Assembly (NCBI GenBank): GCA_003482455.1
Contig: DMYW01000037.1
Span: 1-25,739, forward strand
Direction: 5' to 3'
Length of the DNA: 25,739 nucleotides
Source of the DNA: Rheinheimera sp.
GTDB lineage: Bacteria > Pseudomonadota > Gammaproteobacteria > Enterobacterales > Alteromonadaceae
Under the pieces are notes generated by a model. The model did no database searches. It saw only the letters and a program-made list of their open reading frames with translations, and was not told where the DNA came from. Shown one piece after another: positions 15,424 through 22,236 of the stretch (position 1 is its first letter; every line of letters starts with the position of its first letter). A program made the position numbers and the translations under genes.

Positions 15424-15876
15424 ATGGCGGGTGACAACCAACTGCAAGCCACAGTTTCATGGGCCGGCGACAGCCGTTTTATCGGCCGTTCTGGCACTAA
15501 CCATTCCGTTGTATTTGATTCCAATAAGGATTCAGGCGCAGCACCAACGCCGATGGAAATGTTGTTAATGTCCGCCGGTGCTTGTTCATCGGTCGACGTC
15601 GTCAGCATTTTGCAAAAAGCGAAACAACAAGTCAGCGCTTGCCGCGTCGAATTATCTGGCGAACGTGTCGACACCATCCCGCGCGTGTTTTCCAAAATTC
15701 ATCTGCATTTTGTGGTGACTGGCTTTAACGTCAGTGAAAAACACGTCGAGCGTGCAGTGAATTTGTCCGCTGAAAAATACTGCTCTGTGTCGATCATGTT
15801 GCAACAAGCCATGACAGTGACCCATTCGTTTGCCGTTGAGCAAAGCGAATTACAACCAGCTAGCGCGGCTGAATAA
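15424..15876 (+). CDS. yhfA: OsmC family protein (YhfA-like)
   Basis: OsmC-fold proteins are thiol-based peroxidases or related proteins. This one follows the YhfA branch closely: APTPMEMLLMSAGACSSVDVVSILQK, IHLHFVVTGFNV and VNLSAEKYCSVSIML. The two conserved cysteines are Cys54 and Cys120. The 150-residue length is slightly above the 134 of E. coli YhfA, with an extra tail at the C-terminus. ATG 15424 is chosen because GGAG lies about 10 bases upstream; a frame open to 15334 crosses a -10-like TAGAAT at 15383-15388 and is unlikely to be translated. E. coli yhfA also lies beside prkB, matching this neighbourhood. The exact substrate of YhfA is not known. Confidence 0.93.
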   Translation: MAGDNQLQATVSWAGDSRFIGRSGTNHSVVFDSNKDSGAAPTPMEMLLMSAGACSSVDVVSILQKAKQQVSACRVELSGERVDTIPRVFSKIHLHFVVTGFNVSEKHVERAVNLSAEKYCSVSIMLQQAMTVTHSFAVEQSELQPASAAE

Positions 15877-15903
15877 GCCGCCTGCAAGCCTTATCTAGAC
15901 GAC

Positions 15904-15934
15904 TATACTGAGCCTAAAGGGCGGCTCAGTGGAG
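15904..15934 (+). promoter_or_regulatory. -10-like box, perfect inverted repeat and ribosome site before speD
   Basis: TATACT at 15904-15909 is 5 of 6 to a -10 box. It overlaps ACTGAGCC (15907-15914), which pairs exactly with GGCTCAGT (15923-15930) around an 8-base loop. The GGAG ribosome site follows at once at 15931-15934, 11 bases before the GTG start, a long spacing. As DNA this could be an operator on the promoter; as RNA from yhfA read-through it could affect ribosome access. Confidence 0.55.
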
Positions 15935-15945
15935 ATGAAATAACC

Positions 15946-16752
15946 GTGGTCAAACCTTTTGAAAAGTTGAAGCTGCATGGCTTTAACAACTTAACCAAAA
16001 GCTTAAGCTTCAGTATCTACGATATTTGTTACGCGCAAACCGAACAGCATCGCCAAGAATACATTTCGTACATCGACGAAAAGTACAATGCCGACCGTCT
16101 GACCGATATTTTGAGCGACGTCGTGGACATTATTGGCGCGAATATTTTGAACGTGGCGCGGCAAGATTATGATCCGCAAGGCGCCAGCGTGACGATTTTG
16201 GTCTGTGAAGAACCGATTGAAGGCAAACACGACAACAGCGAGCAGCCGGGGCCGATGCCAGATGCTATCGTCGCGCATTTGGATAAAAGTCACATCTGCG
16301 TGCACACCTACCCAGAGCACCATCCACATGATGGCATTTGCACGTTTCGCGCGGACATTGAAGTCTCGACTTGTGGCGTTATTTCACCGCTCAAAGCGCT
16401 GAACTTCCTGATCCACAGTTTCGAGTCCGACATAGTGACCATCGACTACCGAGTGCGTGGCTTTACCCGTGACGTCAATGGTGTCAAACATTACATCGAC
16501 CATCCTATTCATTCGATCCAAAACTTTATGGATGAGCCGACCAAAAATGCTTTCCAAATGGTCGATGTGAACGTGTACCAAGAGAACTTGTTCCATACCA
16601 AAATGATGCTCAAAGAGTTTGATTTAAATAACTATTTGTTTGGCACTGGCGTGGATTCAGTATCGATAGATGAACAAAAAGCCATCACGCGGAAGATCAA
16701 ACGCGAAATGCGCGAGATTTTTTACGGCCGCAATATGCCCGACATGGAATGA
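15946..16752 (+). CDS. speD: S-adenosylmethionine decarboxylase proenzyme
   Basis: SpeD makes decarboxylated AdoMet, the aminopropyl donor for spermidine. It is a pyruvoyl enzyme that cleaves itself into two chains. The 268-residue product is of the large bacterial class like E. coli SpeD (264), with KLHGFNNLTKSLSFSIYDICYA at the start and FYGRNMPD at the end. Self-cleavage is expected between Lys114 and Ser115 in HLDKSHICVHTYPE. It uses a GTG start with the ribosome site 11 bases away, consistent with modest or controlled translation. speE is not adjacent within the window. It follows yhfA by 69 bases and ends at a strong terminator. Confidence 0.98.
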   Translation: MVKPFEKLKLHGFNNLTKSLSFSIYDICYAQTEQHRQEYISYIDEKYNADRLTDILSDVVDIIGANILNVARQDYDPQGASVTILVCEEPIEGKHDNSEQPGPMPDAIVAHLDKSHICVHTYPEHHPHDGICTFRADIEVSTCGVISPLKALNFLIHSFESDIVTIDYRVRGFTRDVNGVKHYIDHPIHSIQNFMDEPTKNAFQMVDVNVYQENLFHTKMMLKEFDLNNYLFGTGVDSVSIDEQKAITRKIKREMREIFYGRNMPDME

Positions 16753-16764
16753 TGTCGACACCTT

Positions 16765-16793
16765 AAAAAACGCGGCTTGGTCCGCGTTTTTTT
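16765..16793 (+). terminator. Intrinsic terminator after speD
   Basis: A run of A, CGCGG, loop CTTGGT, CCGCG and seven T form a clear terminator stem with A-U extension, 12 bases beyond the speD stop. Confidence 0.93.
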
Positions 16794-16800
16794 ATGGCTT

Positions 16801-16814
16801 ATGCCAAGTGGCAT
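16801..16814. promoter_or_regulatory. 14-base perfect palindrome (ATGCCA-AG-TGGCAT)
   Basis: The arms are exact inverted copies with a 2-base AG centre, just after the speD terminator and 76 bases before the GNAT start. It could be an operator. A second palindrome with the same centre lies 41 bases further on. Confidence 0.4.
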
Positions 16815-16855
16815 CGTTGAATTGTTTAAGGTTGTCAGGCAGCAAACGATTGATT

Positions 16856-16869
16856 AGTTTAAGTAAACT
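16856..16869. promoter_or_regulatory. 14-base perfect palindrome (AGTTTA-AG-TAAACT)
   Basis: The arms are exact and inverted with an AG centre, 20 bases before the GNAT start codon and just ahead of its AAAGGA ribosome site. It is too close to the gene for a -10, so it would act on initiation or as an RNA element, or be chance in an AT-rich stretch. Confidence 0.35.
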
Positions 16870-16889
16870 CTGAATCCAAAGGACTATTT

Positions 16890-17384
16890 ATGTTCATTCG
16901 TGATGCCGCGTGGCACGATGCCCCAGCGATTGCCGATATTTACAACCCGTACGTGTTAAACACCACCATTTCCTTTGAAGAAGAGGCGGTTAGCAGCGAT
17001 GAGATTGCCAAGCGCATGACTCAAGTGCAACAACAAGGGTTGCCGTATTTGGTGTTAGAAACAAACGCAGAGGTGCAAGGCTATGCCTATGCCACGCCGT
17101 GGCGTGTGCGCAAAGCCTACCGCTATTCGGTAGAAGTGACTGTGTATTTAAAAGCAGACGCGCACGGGCAGGGTTATGGCACGGCGCTTTATCAAGCTTT
17201 GTTTATACGATTAAAAGCCATGGGGGTGCATGCGGTGATTGGGGGTATCACCCAACCAAATCCAGCCAGCGTGGCGCTGCATGAAAAATTAGGCATGCGA
17301 CAAGTTGCTCTTTTTCCAGAAGTTGGGTTTAAGTTTGGCGCATGGCGGGATGTCGGTTATTGGCAACTGAACTTGACTGAATAG
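16890..17384 (+). CDS. GNAT acetyltransferase, phosphinothricin/methionine-derivative N-acetyltransferase type
   Basis: GNAT enzymes acetylate amino groups from acetyl-CoA. This 164-residue protein matches the PAT/MnaT branch: IRDAAWHDAPAIADIYNPYV at the start, TISFEEE, the acetyl-CoA loop AHGQGYGTALYQAL, and NPASVALHEKLGM and GFKFGAWRDVGYWQL at the end. In relatives the substrates are phosphinothricin-like compounds, methionine sulfoximine or sulfone; the natural target here is unknown. ATG 16890 follows AAAGGA. It is a single-gene unit between the speD terminator and convergent prkB. Any resistance role is only inferred from the family. Confidence 0.9.
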   Translation: MFIRDAAWHDAPAIADIYNPYVLNTTISFEEEAVSSDEIAKRMTQVQQQGLPYLVLETNAEVQGYAYATPWRVRKAYRYSVEVTVYLKADAHGQGYGTALYQALFIRLKAMGVHAVIGGITQPNPASVALHEKLGMRQVALFPEVGFKFGAWRDVGYWQLNLTE

Positions 17385-17480
17385 GCGCAATGCGATGTCG
17401 CAGCGACCCGCAAAAAACTGATGCTTATGGCGAATTGCAACGTTGGCCGGGTAGACGTCAAGCGAACTAGAAGGTGTGAA

Positions 17481-17518
17481 CGAGGGCATCCAAGTTTGCA
17501 GAAGCTGGCGCCCTTTAT
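17481..17518. terminator. Weak hairpin between the GNAT gene and convergent prkB
   Basis: AGGGC and GCCCT pair around a long imperfect arm, followed by TTTATT on the plus strand. It lies between two convergent genes, where a terminator is expected, and touches the end of prkB. The stem is short and broken, so the call is tentative. Confidence 0.3.
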
Positions 17519-18408
17519 TCCAACCAACTGACTTGGCCGCGTGCTTGACGGCGTTTGAGCATCAAGTCTTCAATCAGCGGCGTTAAAATCAGCTCCATCG
17601 CGAGGCCCATTTTGCCGCCCGGCACCACCAAGGTGTTCACCCGCGACATAAAAGAGCCGTTGATCATCTGCAGGTAATACGGGAAATCGACGTGTTTAAT
17701 ACCCCGAAAGCGGATCACCACAAAACTCTCATCCAAACTTGGAATATCTTTGGCGCTAAACGGGTTCGAGGTGTCCACCGTCGGCACCCGTTGAAAGTTG
17801 ATATGGGTACGCGAGAACTGCGGAATAATGTGGTGCATGTAGTCGTCCATGCTGCGCACGATACTCGACATCACGGCTTCTTTGCTGTGACCGCGCTCTG
17901 AGGTGTCGCGGAAAATCTTTTGGATCCACTCCAAGTTGATGATCGGCACCATGCCAATCAGCAAATCCACGTGGTGGGCGACGTTGTGCTCTTCGGTGAC
18001 GACGCCGCCGTGCAAGCCTTCATAAAACAGCAGGTCGGTTTCTTCAGGTAAATCAATCCACGGCGTAAAGGTGCCAGGCATTTGATTGTACGGCACCGCT
18101 TCGTCAAAGGTATGCAGATACTTGCGCACCTTGGCGTTGCCCGTGTCGGCGTAGTCGGCAAAACAGGACTCGAGCGCAGCAAAGTCATTGGCTTCGCTGC
18201 CAAAATAAGAAATATGTTTGCCTTGCTCTTTGGCTTTGCGCACCATCACTTCCATTTCTGGACGCGAATAGCGATGGAAACAGTCACCTTCAACCCAAGC
18301 GGCTTCAATCCCGAGTGTGCGGAAGATGTGCGCAAAGGCATTACTGGTGGTGGTCGTACCCGCGCCAGAAGAACCTGTCACGGCGATGATAGGATTGCGT
18401 TGTGACAT
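17515..18408 (-). CDS. prkB: Phosphoribulokinase homologue (PrkB type)
   Basis: Phosphoribulokinase makes ribulose 1,5-bisphosphate from ribulose 5-phosphate and ATP in the Calvin cycle. E. coli PrkB is a relative without known RuBisCO context. The 297-residue product has the proteobacterial PRK P-loop GSSGAGTTT at 12-20 (Thr where most Walker motifs have Lys, which is normal for this family). It also has EGDCFHRYSRPEM, LLFYEGLHGG, VPIINLEWIQKI, NFQRVPTVDTSNPF and VPGGKMGLAMELILTPL. GCAGGAGGACAG precedes the ATG. No RuBisCO or other Calvin gene is near; rpe is in the window but far away. Neighbouring yhfA supports the PrkB name. Confidence 0.93.
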   Translation of the reverse strand: MSQRNPIIAVTGSSGAGTTTTSNAFAHIFRTLGIEAAWVEGDCFHRYSRPEMEVMVRKAKEQGKHISYFGSEANDFAALESCFADYADTGNAKVRKYLHTFDEAVPYNQMPGTFTPWIDLPEETDLLFYEGLHGGVVTEEHNVAHHVDLLIGMVPIINLEWIQKIFRDTSERGHSKEAVMSSIVRSMDDYMHHIIPQFSRTHINFQRVPTVDTSNPFSAKDIPSLDESFVVIRFRGIKHVDFPYYLQMINGSFMSRVNTLVVPGGKMGLAMELILTPLIEDLMLKRRQARGQVSWLE

Positions 18409-18509
18409 CTGTCCTCCTGCTTCGTCATTGCAACCTCTTCACCATAAAGGATAAAGTGAGCACTGAGCAAGCGGCAGCGGATGTCGCAGATAGTTTCTTC
18501 CAGGGTTCT

Positions 18510-19376
18510 ATGAAAAAAATAATCATCGCAGCGGCTGTAGCCGCTTTCTCTGCCCACGGCGCCACTACCTATGAAATCCACTACGGCAGTTTGGCAACAA
18601 GCTTTGTTGAACAAGGCGTGTTGCGCTCTGCAGAGTACCAAAACCAGCCGGAATTTAGTCTCGACGCTAAACGGTTATTGTGGACTGCCCATGCCGGTGA
18701 CGGCGATTTGGCGACGGATATTCGCTATGTAGAGCTTGCCAACCCTAAGCAACAACACACACTGCGGACCACGCCGTTTGGCGAGTTTTCGGCCACAGCT
18801 CTTGCCACACCAAACGGCAGTTATTCGGTCGTGCGAGTGGAAAAAGACGGTACACAGCGGATTTGGCGGATCAGCGAGCACGCTGAAGAGTTATTGGTCG
18901 ATTTACCTGGCGTTGGTTATCACGTCTGGGGCGACCATGGCGATCTGTTGGTGTTTTTGTTGGAAGATAAAACCGGCCCCAATCGCGCGGCGTATCGTCA
19001 TGCAGACGGCCGTCTTGTGACGCTAAACTCGCACATTGGCCGCGCGCTCGCGCATCTGCCAAACACCGAATTATTTTATTTCACTGCGCCGAAACAAGGC
19101 GCCGCCGCCGATGGTGACTTGTGGTTGTGGCAATACGATGCCAAAACGAACAGCACGAAACAACTAACGCCGATGCCACGTGGTGGGGTCGACTTAGCGG
19201 TGACGCCAACAGGCCAGTTATGGGCCAGCGCGGGCACCTCGTTATATGCGCTGACTAACCAACAATGGCAACCTGTTGCCGATCTTGGCCAACAATGCCA
19301 AGGCAAAGTCAGTCGGTTTAAATTTCATCGTCAGCAACCTTTGCTGGCATTTGTCTGTGAGAAGGAGTCCGTATGA
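18510..19376 (+). CDS. Exported beta-propeller-like (TolB/PD40-type) protein
   Basis: The 288-residue protein begins with a signal peptide (MKKIIIAAAVAAFSAHG, cut near HGA-T). It then shows repeating strands typical of TolB or PD40 beta-propellers, such as QPEFSLDAKRLLWTAHAGDGDLATDIRYVEL and later DGDLWLWQYDAKTNSTKQLTPMPRG, with about four to five blades read by eye. Such proteins bind other proteins or ligands in the periplasm; function here is unknown. ATG 18510 is chosen for the signal peptide and the CAGGG upstream; a frame to 18402 overlaps divergent prkB. Its stop overlaps the next start as ATGA, so the MAPEG gene is translationally coupled. Confidence 0.75.
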   Translation: MKKIIIAAAVAAFSAHGATTYEIHYGSLATSFVEQGVLRSAEYQNQPEFSLDAKRLLWTAHAGDGDLATDIRYVELANPKQQHTLRTTPFGEFSATALATPNGSYSVVRVEKDGTQRIWRISEHAEELLVDLPGVGYHVWGDHGDLLVFLLEDKTGPNRAAYRHADGRLVTLNSHIGRALAHLPNTELFYFTAPKQGAAADGDLWLWQYDAKTNSTKQLTPMPRGGVDLAVTPTGQLWASAGTSLYALTNQQWQPVADLGQQCQGKVSRFKFHRQQPLLAFVCEKESV

Positions 19377-19768
19377 GTGGATTAATTTGGGCCTTGTTGG
19401 CCGTGGTGTTATTGCCGTATTTAGCACGAATTCCAGTGGCACGCGCGATGAACCAATTGGGTGGTTACGACAATCATTTGCCGCGGGAACAACAAGCCAA
19501 ACTGCAAGGCTTAGGTGCTCGTGCCAATGCTGCGCATTACAACAGTTTTGAAGCGCTGCAGTTGTTTTTGGCGGCGTTTGCAGCCTGTGTGGCGTCAGGC
19601 AATACCGATAGCAGCATGCAGCTACTGGCATGGTTGTATGTGGCCTGTCGGGTTGGGTTTATCGTGTGTTATCTGGCGGATTGGGCGCTGGCGCGTTCTA
19701 CGGTGTGGATGATTGGCGTCATTGCGGTGATGAGCATGATAGTGCGTGCCGGTTTATCAGTAAGTTAA
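19373..19768 (+). CDS. MAPEG-family membrane protein
   Basis: MAPEG proteins are small four-helix membrane proteins, including eicosanoid and glutathione transferase relatives; most bacterial members have no proven substrate. The 131-residue product has hydrophobic segments near 3-20, 60-80, 83-105 and 108-128. The family signature GLGARANAAHYNSFEALQLFLAAFAA lies before and within the second helix. It starts inside the stop of the beta-propeller gene (ATGA overlap), with GAAGGAG just upstream inside that gene. A clear terminator follows. The pairing of an exported propeller with a MAPEG protein is not one I recognise as a known system. Confidence 0.9.
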   Translation: MSGLIWALLAVVLLPYLARIPVARAMNQLGGYDNHLPREQQAKLQGLGARANAAHYNSFEALQLFLAAFAACVASGNTDSSMQLLAWLYVACRVGFIVCYLADWALARSTVWMIGVIAVMSMIVRAGLSVS

Positions 19769-19795
19769 CGCAAGCCACTGCGGTCTGCACTTCAT

Positions 19796-19824
19796 CAAGC
19801 CCGACATGCGTCGGGCTTGTTGTT
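19796..19824. terminator. Terminator between the MAPEG gene and convergent nuclease gene
   Basis: CAAGCCCGAC, loop ATGC and GTCGGGCTTG form a perfect 10-base-pair stem followed by TTGTTT on the plus strand. It lies 27 bases after the MAPEG stop and 15 bases from the 3' end of the minus-strand nuclease gene. The minus-strand side lacks a T-tract. Confidence 0.88.
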
Positions 19825-19838
19825 TCGGGATCGTCGAA

Positions 19839-21635
19839 TTAGAACTTAAAGTCCATGTACAGCGGGTCATGGTCGGACGAACGGTACGGCGTTGGCGCAT
19901 ACCAAGTTTGCTGTTGCTCTGGTGTTTTATGTTCCATGTTGTAGTCCAGCACTTCTGGTTCATCTGCGTTAATCGACCAATGCGCAAAACGTTGTAACTT
20001 GGCATGCAAAGCTTTGCTGGCAAGCGCATGGTCAAGCGTGCCTGAGCGGCCTTTAAACACGAATGAACTGTGCACCTCTGTGGCGTTAGCGAGATGCTGC
20101 CAGCCGGCTTGTTCAAGCGTCTGGATCGGTTGTTCTTTACGATACGCGTTAAAGTCACCCATGATCACTTGATAATCCGTGCTGACACCGGTGGGGTTTG
20201 TTACCAGCCATTGGTTTAATGCGGTTGCCGCTGCCACGCGAGCCCCGTTCCAACAGCCTTGGCCGTCTTGCTGGTCACTGTCGGCTGATGGTTCTTTTGG
20301 ACAGCTGCCTTTGGATTTGAAATGGTTGATACCGACCGTCACGGTTTGGCCACTCGTTGTGTGGACAAAACTTTGCGCAAGCGGTGGCCGGCTGCCTTTG
20401 CTAAACGGGCCATCGAGTTTCACCGCCGCTTGGCCAACCGGTTTGACGGCTGCGCTACGATAAATCATCGCCACCATGATATCGTCTGTGCCGGGTTTTT
20501 CCTTTGGTAGCACCGCTTGATACATGTCGCTGCCGACTTGTTGATTGAGTGCTTTGACCAACGTTTGCAGGGCACCGCCTTTCTCAAAACCATTGTTTTG
20601 CACTTCAAGTAAGCCAATCACATCCGCATCCATCGCCGCCAATGCAGCTACCATTTTCGCTTGCTGGCGCGTCAGTTCGTCGGCTGAGCTGGCACCGCGT
20701 TTGGTGGGAAACGGGTTTTTGCCTTCGCCAGTGAAAAAGTTCAGCACGTTGAAGCTGGCGATCCGCAGCTCTTGCTGGGTTTTTGCAGGCGGGGCGCTCG
20801 GGCGTGGGTTCGTCGCATCATGGGTCGGCATTTGACTGACCAGCAGTCGATAGCCTTGTTTGGTTTGCAGCAAAAAGCCCTGTACACCGCGTAGGGTGTC
20901 ACCGACGCGTAGCGTGCGATTGGCGGCTAAACCATCAGCAACAAAAGGCACGGGATCAGGGTTTTGGATCTGTGAACCATCGTCGAGCATCAATTCACTG
21001 AGTTGCTGCGCGGCTTCAAATTGGCTGGCGGTTTTGCCTGGTTGCTCGATTTCGGTAGCTACGCGCAGGCGTTTGTCGGCGACCAGCACTTCACCAAAGC
21101 GCGCAAGTGTGTAAGTGTCATTGACGATCAATGGCTGCGGGAAGCTCAGCCACATGCCTTCGAGACGCTCCCAGCTATCATTGGTTTGGCGTGGTAATTT
21201 CACGGGCACCGGCTCAGGGGCAGTCGTTTTTCCACACGTGGCGGCAAAGCTATTGTCGGTATTGGTCAGCGCCGTCATACCGTTAATTTCACGCACGGTA
21301 CCGCGTAAATGCAAAATAGTGCCAGGTGCTGTTTTTTGTGCAAGTACCGAATCTGTGACCAGAATAGCTTCGGCGGTTTGATCATTCAGATCGGGTTGCA
21401 AGCTTTGCAACAACAGTTGCGGCGTTTTGCTATCGGCGTACAAGGTAGCAAGCACCAGACCGCGAGTTTCAACCGTTTGTCCGACCACAGGGCTTTCTGC
21501 GGTGGCGCCTTGCAGCTTGTTAATCTCGACATACGGGCGCTGACAGCTGTCGGCATTGGCAAACGCAGAGGTACACGCAGCAATAGCCACGGCAATAGCT
21601 ACAGGATGAAGTTTACGCATGGTTCTGATTCTCAT
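19839..21635 (-). CDS. Exported ExeM/NucH-type nuclease (endonuclease/exonuclease/phosphatase fold)
   Basis: ExeM-like proteins are secreted or surface DNases that degrade extracellular DNA. This 598-residue protein has a signal peptide (MRKLHPVAIAVAIAACTSAFA). An OB-like region at about 45-150 (SPVVGQTVETRGLVLATL) follows. The C-terminal catalytic domain at about 290-598 has FNVLNFF, LLEVQNNGF, INHFKSKGSC, MGDFNAYRKE, GTLDHALAS and the terminal SSDHDPLY, which covers the Mg-binding and His residues of the fold. No C-terminal sorting tail (such as GlyGly-CTERM or a membrane helix) is seen, unlike some ExeM. Start is 21635 or the internal ATG at 21620; ribosome sites are weak. It is a single-gene unit. 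Confidence 0.88.
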   Translation of the reverse strand: MRIRTMRKLHPVAIAVAIAACTSAFANADSCQRPYVEINKLQGATAESPVVGQTVETRGLVLATLYADSKTPQLLLQSLQPDLNDQTAEAILVTDSVLAQKTAPGTILHLRGTVREINGMTALTNTDNSFAATCGKTTAPEPVPVKLPRQTNDSWERLEGMWLSFPQPLIVNDTYTLARFGEVLVADKRLRVATEIEQPGKTASQFEAAQQLSELMLDDGSQIQNPDPVPFVADGLAANRTLRVGDTLRGVQGFLLQTKQGYRLLVSQMPTHDATNPRPSAPPAKTQQELRIASFNVLNFFTGEGKNPFPTKRGASSADELTRQQAKMVAALAAMDADVIGLLEVQNNGFEKGGALQTLVKALNQQVGSDMYQAVLPKEKPGTDDIMVAMIYRSAAVKPVGQAAVKLDGPFSKGSRPPLAQSFVHTTSGQTVTVGINHFKSKGSCPKEPSADSDQQDGQGCWNGARVAAATALNQWLVTNPTGVSTDYQVIMGDFNAYRKEQPIQTLEQAGWQHLANATEVHSSFVFKGRSGTLDHALASKALHAKLQRFAHWSINADEPEVLDYNMEHKTPEQQQTWYAPTPYRSSDHDPLYMDFKF

Positions 21636-21732
21636 AATGTTTTGTTTAGACTACTGCGTGTAATTCATTTGGCAAGCTGCTTTAGATAAATCGCATGCAA
21701 GGTTAGTTTGATGGCAGCCTCAGTGAAAAATT

Positions 21733-21767
21733 GCAGTTGCGGTAGCAAGGAGAAGTCAGCAAACTGC
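21733..21767 (+). promoter_or_regulatory. Leader stem-loop with a ribosome-site-like loop
   Basis: GCAGTTGC pairs with GCAAACTGC with one bulged A, around an 18-base loop that contains AAGGAG. It lies just before the small membrane protein gene, whose own AGGAG is at 21778-21782. It could be an RNA switch-like element or a remnant; no start codon sits at useful distance from the loop AAGGAG. Confidence 0.3.
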
Positions 21768-21789
21768 GGTTTTCAATAGGAGTATGGTT

Positions 21790-22146
21790 GTGTTTGATGT
21801 TCCGTTTGATGCAGCCGTAGTTTACCTGTTGCTGTTAAGTGGCTATTGGCTAATTGCATTTCGACAAATCTGTTGGGCGTGGCCAACCCCAAAGGCAGCA
21901 GAACTGCACTCAAGTTATTGTTGGCGGCATGTGATGTTTCGCCTGCATTTGCTGTTGTTGCTGGTTGGGCTAGCGGCGTTGCTGGTCCTGCTATTGGCAT
22001 GGGATGCGGAGCTGACGCTGACCATGTGGTTTCGCCCTTTGACCTTAACATTGGTGTTTGTCACATTGACCACCACTGTGTGGTGCTTGGTCGCCTACCT
22101 TTGGTTTCTCAAAGTGTGGTTGTTTGAATCGCAGCGCAGGCATTAA
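21790..22146 (+). CDS. Small integral membrane protein, unknown function
   Basis: This protein of about 118 residues is very hydrophobic, with segments near 8-25, 50-70 and 75-108 (the last likely two helices), an Arg/His-rich loop (CWRHVMFRLH) and a charged end SQRRH. I do not recognise a family. The start is decided by the ribosome site: AGGAG at 21778-21782 is 7 bases from GTG 21790 but only 1 base from ATG 21784, so GTG is preferred. It is divergent from the nuclease gene and convergent with purD, with a strong terminator between. It stands alone, so no function can be drawn from context. Confidence 0.65.
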   Translation: MFDVPFDAAVVYLLLLSGYWLIAFRQICWAWPTPKAAELHSSYCWRHVMFRLHLLLLLVGLAALLVLLLAWDAELTLTMWFRPLTLTLVFVTLTTTVWCLVAYLWFLKVWLFESQRRH

Positions 22147-22193
22147 GTCTTGCCTGACAAAAGGCGCTACTGCACGGTTGTGGACTCGCGCAC

Positions 22194-22221
22194 AAAAAAG
22201 CCGGCATCAAGCCGGCTTTTT
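22194..22221. terminator. Bidirectional terminator between the membrane protein gene and purD
   Basis: A run of A, AGCCGGC, loop ATCAA, GCCGGCT and a T-run form a strong stem with U-tracts both ways, between two convergent genes (stops at 22146 and 22237). Confidence 0.94.
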
Positions 22222-22236
22222 CATCAAACCAATTAT

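Noticed and set aside
18349..18375. PRK P-loop with Thr in place of the usual Walker Lys as a sign of an inactive enzyme
   Set aside because: GSSGAGTT-type loops are normal in proteobacterial phosphoribulokinases, so this is not a lost catalytic residue.
18402..18509. N-terminal extension of the beta-propeller frame
   Set aside because: It overlaps the divergent prkB start and its ribosome site; the signal peptide begins at 18510.
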